The notes under the pieces: model-generated
What the model saw: only the letters and a program-made list of their open reading frames with translations
What the model was told of the DNA's origin: nothing
Databases searched by the model: none
DNA from: Kordia sp045105435
GTDB taxonomy: Bacteria > Bacteroidota > Bacteroidia > Flavobacteriales > Flavobacteriaceae
NCBI RefSeq assembly: GCF_045105435.1
Contig: NZ_JBGCDL010000032.1
Location: forward strand, 1-8,324
DNA length: 8,324 nucleotides
Direction: 5' to 3'
In this document: in pieces, positions 6,703 through 8,324 of the stretch
How the letters are laid out: each line of letters begins with the position of its first letter
Numbering within the stretch: the stretch's first letter is position 1
Translations under genes and position numbers: made by a program

Positions 6703-6811
6703 AATAACGAATTTAAAATGTAAAAGTGCTTTCTAAGAACCTTTTGAGTTTTATAATAAATGTATTTAAGTTTTATGTTTTTTGGAAGTTATTCAAACAA
6801 ATTGACGAATA
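6703..6811 (+). repeat. 109-bp direct repeat, copy 3
   Basis: This copy is identical to copy 1 except for C at 6741. It ends 55 bases before the purC ATG, so anything transcribed from or through it enters the purC leader. The equivalent short open frame runs from GTG at 6726 to TAA at 6810-6812. Confidence 0.92.
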
Positions 6812-6830
6812 ATGAATAACCAATAAACGA

Positions 6831-6866
6831 ATACACAACCAACAACCCACAACTAACAACAACACA
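6831..6866 (+). promoter_or_regulatory. CA-rich, G-free purC leader
   Basis: The 36 bases before the purC ATG are almost only A and C (ACAACC, AACAACCC, AACTAACAAC), with no G and hardly any T. There is no Shine-Dalgarno sequence. An unstructured A/C-rich leader would favour ribosome access, as expected in Bacteroidetes, where purine-rich binding sites are rarely used. Confidence 0.45.
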
Positions 6867-7817
6867 ATGAGTAACACAATTACGGAGACGAATTTTAACT
6901 TTCCGAATCAAACTGCAAAATACACAGGAAAAGTACGTGAAGTATATACAATAAACGATGATCTTTTGGTGATGATAGCTTCTGATCGTTTGTCTGCTTT
7001 TGATGTGGTGATGCCAAAAGGAATTCCGTTTAAGGGACAAATTCTGAATCAGATTGCCACAAAAATGATGAAAGCTACCGAACATTTGGTGCCAAATTGG
7101 TTGATTGCGACACCAGATCCAAATGTAGCTATTGGTCACAATTGCGAACCTTTTAAGGTAGAAATGGTGATTCGTGGGTATATGTCTGGTCATGCTGCAC
7201 GCGAATACAAAGCAGGAAAACGTATACTTTGTGGTGTTGCAATGCCAGAAGGAATGATTGAAAACGATAAATTTCCTGCGCCAATCATTACACCAGCTAC
7301 AAAGGCGGAAATGGGCGAACATGATGAAGATATTTCTCGTTCAGCCATTTTAGCCAAAGGAATTGTTTCTGAAGAAGATTATATTCAATTAGAAAAATAC
7401 ACACGATTGTTATTTGAAGAAGGAACAAAAATCGCCAAAGAACGCGGTTTGATTTTGGTGGATACGAAATATGAATTCGGAAAAACAAAAGAGGGCAAAA
7501 TCCTTCTAATTGATGAAATTCACACACCAGATTCTTCTCGTTATTTCTATGCAGATACATACGAAGAATTGCAAGCTAAGCAAGCACCTCAGAAACAATT
7601 ATCGAAAGAATTTGTACGTCAATGGTTAATCAGCAATGACTTTCAAGGTTTAGAAGGTCAAAAAGTTCCTTTTATGAGTGATGCATATATTGACTCTGTT
7701 TCCGATCGTTATATTGAATTATACGAAAACATTACAGGAGATACGTTTGAAAAAGCAGATGTTTCCAATATTTTAAATAGAATAGAGGAGAACGTAGTTT
7801 CTTTTTTGAAAAAATAG
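6867..7817 (+). CDS. purC: SAICAR synthase (phosphoribosylaminoimidazole-succinocarboxamide synthase)
   Basis: PurC catalyses the ATP-dependent joining of aspartate to CAIR to form SAICAR in de novo purine synthesis (EC 6.3.2.6), in the cytoplasm. The 316-residue protein shows TGKVREVY (20-27) of the nucleotide-binding loop and ASDRLSAFDVVMP (38-50). It also has VIRGYMSGHAAREY (101-114), PAPIITPATKAEMGEHDEDI (137-156, the SAICAR synthetase signature region), LILVDTKYEFG (195-205) and LIDEIHTPDSSRY (214-226). It is longer than the ~237-residue E. coli enzyme and resembles the ~300-residue form found in yeast and many Bacteroidetes. The ATG at 6867 is preceded by a CA-rich leader. No other pur gene is nearby. 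The gene is convergent with the partial gene at the right edge and is followed by a strong inverted-repeat structure. Confidence 0.97.
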   Translation: MSNTITETNFNFPNQTAKYTGKVREVYTINDDLLVMIASDRLSAFDVVMPKGIPFKGQILNQIATKMMKATEHLVPNWLIATPDPNVAIGHNCEPFKVEMVIRGYMSGHAAREYKAGKRILCGVAMPEGMIENDKFPAPIITPATKAEMGEHDEDISRSAILAKGIVSEEDYIQLEKYTRLLFEEGTKIAKERGLILVDTKYEFGKTKEGKILLIDEIHTPDSSRYFYADTYEELQAKQAPQKQLSKEFVRQWLISNDFQGLEGQKVPFMSDAYIDSVSDRYIELYENITGDTFEKADVSNILNRIEENVVSFLKK

Positions 7818-7934
7818 TTGTCAGTTGCTTGTTTTAGTTGATTCTAATTATATTTCTGTAATAACTAGTGTAATCTTAAATTAAAGAGCATTCATAAAAA
7901 TATAAAAAGGCTGTCTAAAAGTCGATAAGTCGTC

Positions 7935-7955
7935 AAACCGAACTTGATTCGGTTT
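7935..7955 (+). repeat. Hairpin unit 1 inside the terminator
   Basis: AAACCGAA (7935-7942) pairs perfectly with TTCGGTTT (7948-7955) around a CTTGA loop. It is followed by CTCAT. With the inverted unit at 7986-8006 it shares the frame TCA - stem - ACTTNAT-like loop - stem - TCTCAT. This is typical of a common flavobacterial intergenic palindrome. Confidence 0.75.
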
Positions 7956-7963
7956 CTCATCAC

Positions 7964-7978
7964 AGTTGAAACTCAACT
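7964..7978 (+). repeat. Small central hairpin inside the terminator
   Basis: AGTTGA (7964-7969) pairs with TCAACT (7973-7978) around a three-base AAC loop. It lies midway between the two larger inverted hairpin units and forms the centre of the branched structure. Confidence 0.6.
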
Positions 7979-7985
7979 CAATGAG

Positions 7986-8006
7986 ATTCTGGATGAAGTC
8001 CAGAAT
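7986..8006 (-). repeat. Hairpin unit 2 inside the terminator (inverted)
   Basis: ATTCTGGA (7986-7993) pairs perfectly with TCCAGAAT (7999-8006) around a TGAAG loop. It is preceded by ATGAG and followed by GACA. In reverse complement it aligns with unit 1 in loop and flanks, but its stem sequence differs, with pairing kept on both sides. Confidence 0.75.
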
Positions 8007-8111
8007 GACACTCTTAACAGCTTTTTAGACAGCCTTTTTTAGTAAAGTATTTGGTAATAGTTGAAATGCTGTTTGATAGTTCTAACAATTAAAAACCAAC
8101 AACTAGCGCAA

Positions 8112-8324
8112 CTATTTAATCTCTTTCATTGCATTATCAATCAATGTTTTTAAGTGTGCTTTGTGTGCTTTTGTCGCCAAATTACCCAAACCATTTACTG
8201 TATATCTTCGGATTGTTTTTAAGTTGTAAATCGCCATAGATTTCGCAATATTATTAAAACGTCCGTTTGATCTTCCTGTCAACATTTCAATCAACATACT
8301 TGTATATTCAATCTGTAAATTTTG
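8112..8324 (-). CDS. C-terminal fragment, possibly zinc-dependent metalloprotease (DUF5117/DUF4953 type)
   Basis: The frame is open from the window edge to TAG at 8114-8112, giving 70 residues. The visible Met at 8297 is unlikely to be the real start because the frame continues upstream (QNLQIEYTS before it). The fragment is basic and helical, without membrane segments or a recognisable catalytic motif. LQIEYTSMLIEML followed by AKSMAIYNLKTIRR and a final ATKAHKAHLKTLIDNAMKEI resembles the helical C-terminus I recall from DUF5117/DUF4953 zinc metalloproteases (QxxYxxxL, then xLxxLK, then AHxxxLxxxI). That is a weak match from memory, since the HExxH motif would lie outside the window. It converges on purC with the terminator between them. 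Coding status is secure; function is tentative. Confidence 0.5.
   Translation of the reverse strand, partial: QNLQIEYTSMLIEMLTGRSNGRFNNIAKSMAIYNLKTIRRYTVNGLGNLATKAHKAHLKTLIDNAMKEIK

Larger units (their letters stand above)
6118..6866. other. 749-base repeat-rich, gene-free region between phoH and purC
   Basis: The gap holds no convincing protein gene. In order it contains AGTATTGAG repeats, a palindromic element (6173-6235), tandem TAACGAA heptamers, a 109-bp unit (6293-6401), an inverted pair of palindromic elements (6437-6555), two further 109-bp units (6576-6684 and 6703-6811), and a CA-rich leader before purC. No clear TAnnTTTG promoter or GC-rich terminator was found in it. The 16-base word TAACGAATAAACAAAT occurs twice (6251-6266 and 6683-6698), which adds to the mosaic look. 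Confidence 0.85.
7904..8039. terminator. Bidirectional terminator-like composite inverted repeat
   Basis: Outer arms of 17 bases (7904-7920, beginning AAAAAGGCTGTCT, and 8023-8039) are perfectly complementary. The left arm starts with an A-run and the right arm ends in a T-run, so either strand gives a stem followed by U residues. This suits its position between convergent purC and the minus-strand gene at 8112. The 102-base interior holds three further hairpins: 7935-7955, 7964-7978 and 7986-8006. The flanks 7818-7903 and 8040-8111 are AT-rich and show nothing else I can name. Confidence 0.8.

Noticed and set aside
6251..6811. CRISPR array, suggested by short repeats with spacers
   Set aside because: The repeat lengths (7 bp and 109 bp) and spacings (174 and 18 bp between the units) are irregular, the heptamers are mostly contiguous, and no cas gene is visible.
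6703..6866. Promoter for purC within the third 109-bp unit
   Set aside because: The unit contains TATAAT-like and AT-rich words, but no TAnnTTTG with a suitable -33 element; AT richness alone is not enough.
6789..7322. 177-residue minus-strand open frame across the purC start
   Set aside because: It is antisense to purC and reaches into the repeat region; its Cys/His/Phe-rich composition is a translation shadow of purC, whose own frame has clear family motifs.

Overview
The window is AT-rich, gene-dense bacterial chromosome. It points to a marine-type member of the Flavobacteriaceae (Bacteroidetes). The evidence is the adjacent gliding-motility genes gldF and gldG, TAnnTTTG-type promoter hexamers, absence of Shine-Dalgarno sites, two forced TTG starts, and flavobacterial-style palindromic intergenic repeats. 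The genus cannot be fixed from the sequence; something near Kordia is a guess.

Left part (1-5055, minus strand): five genes run leftwards in what looks like one transcription unit. In order of transcription they are a SAM hydrolase/adenosyltransferase-fold protein (4225-5055), a small antibiotic-biosynthesis-monooxygenase (ABM) fold protein (3925-4221), a class I SAM-dependent methyltransferase (3034-3849), gldF (2308-3033) and gldG (647-2305). Junctions are 3, 75, 0 and 2 bases. After a 152-base gap comes the 5' part of dnaN (1-494), also on the minus strand. GldF and GldG are the permease and auxiliary subunits of the gliding/type IX-secretion-associated ABC transporter; its ATPase GldA is not in the window.

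Middle (5056-6866): a 108-base divergent region carries two perfect TAnnTTTG -7 candidates that face each other. phoH (5164-6117) runs rightwards from it. Then follows a 749-base gene-free stretch made largely of repeats: three nearly identical 109-bp units, TAACGAA heptamers, and three copies of a TCGAG-containing palindromic element, two of them as an inverted pair. It ends in a CA-rich leader in front of purC.

Right part (6867-8324): purC (6867-7817) encodes SAICAR synthase of purine synthesis. It converges on the C-terminal fragment of a minus-strand gene (8112-8324), tentatively a zinc-dependent metalloprotease of the DUF5117/DUF4953 type. Between them lies a 136-base branched inverted-repeat structure with A- and T-flanked outer arms, a good candidate for a bidirectional terminator.

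The genes are mostly core functions (replication, motility, purine synthesis, RNA metabolism). The least ordinary items are the repeat cluster before purC, the composite terminator with two hairpins that keep pairing despite different stem sequences, and the SAM hydrolase-like protein that lacks two of the three expected catalytic residues.
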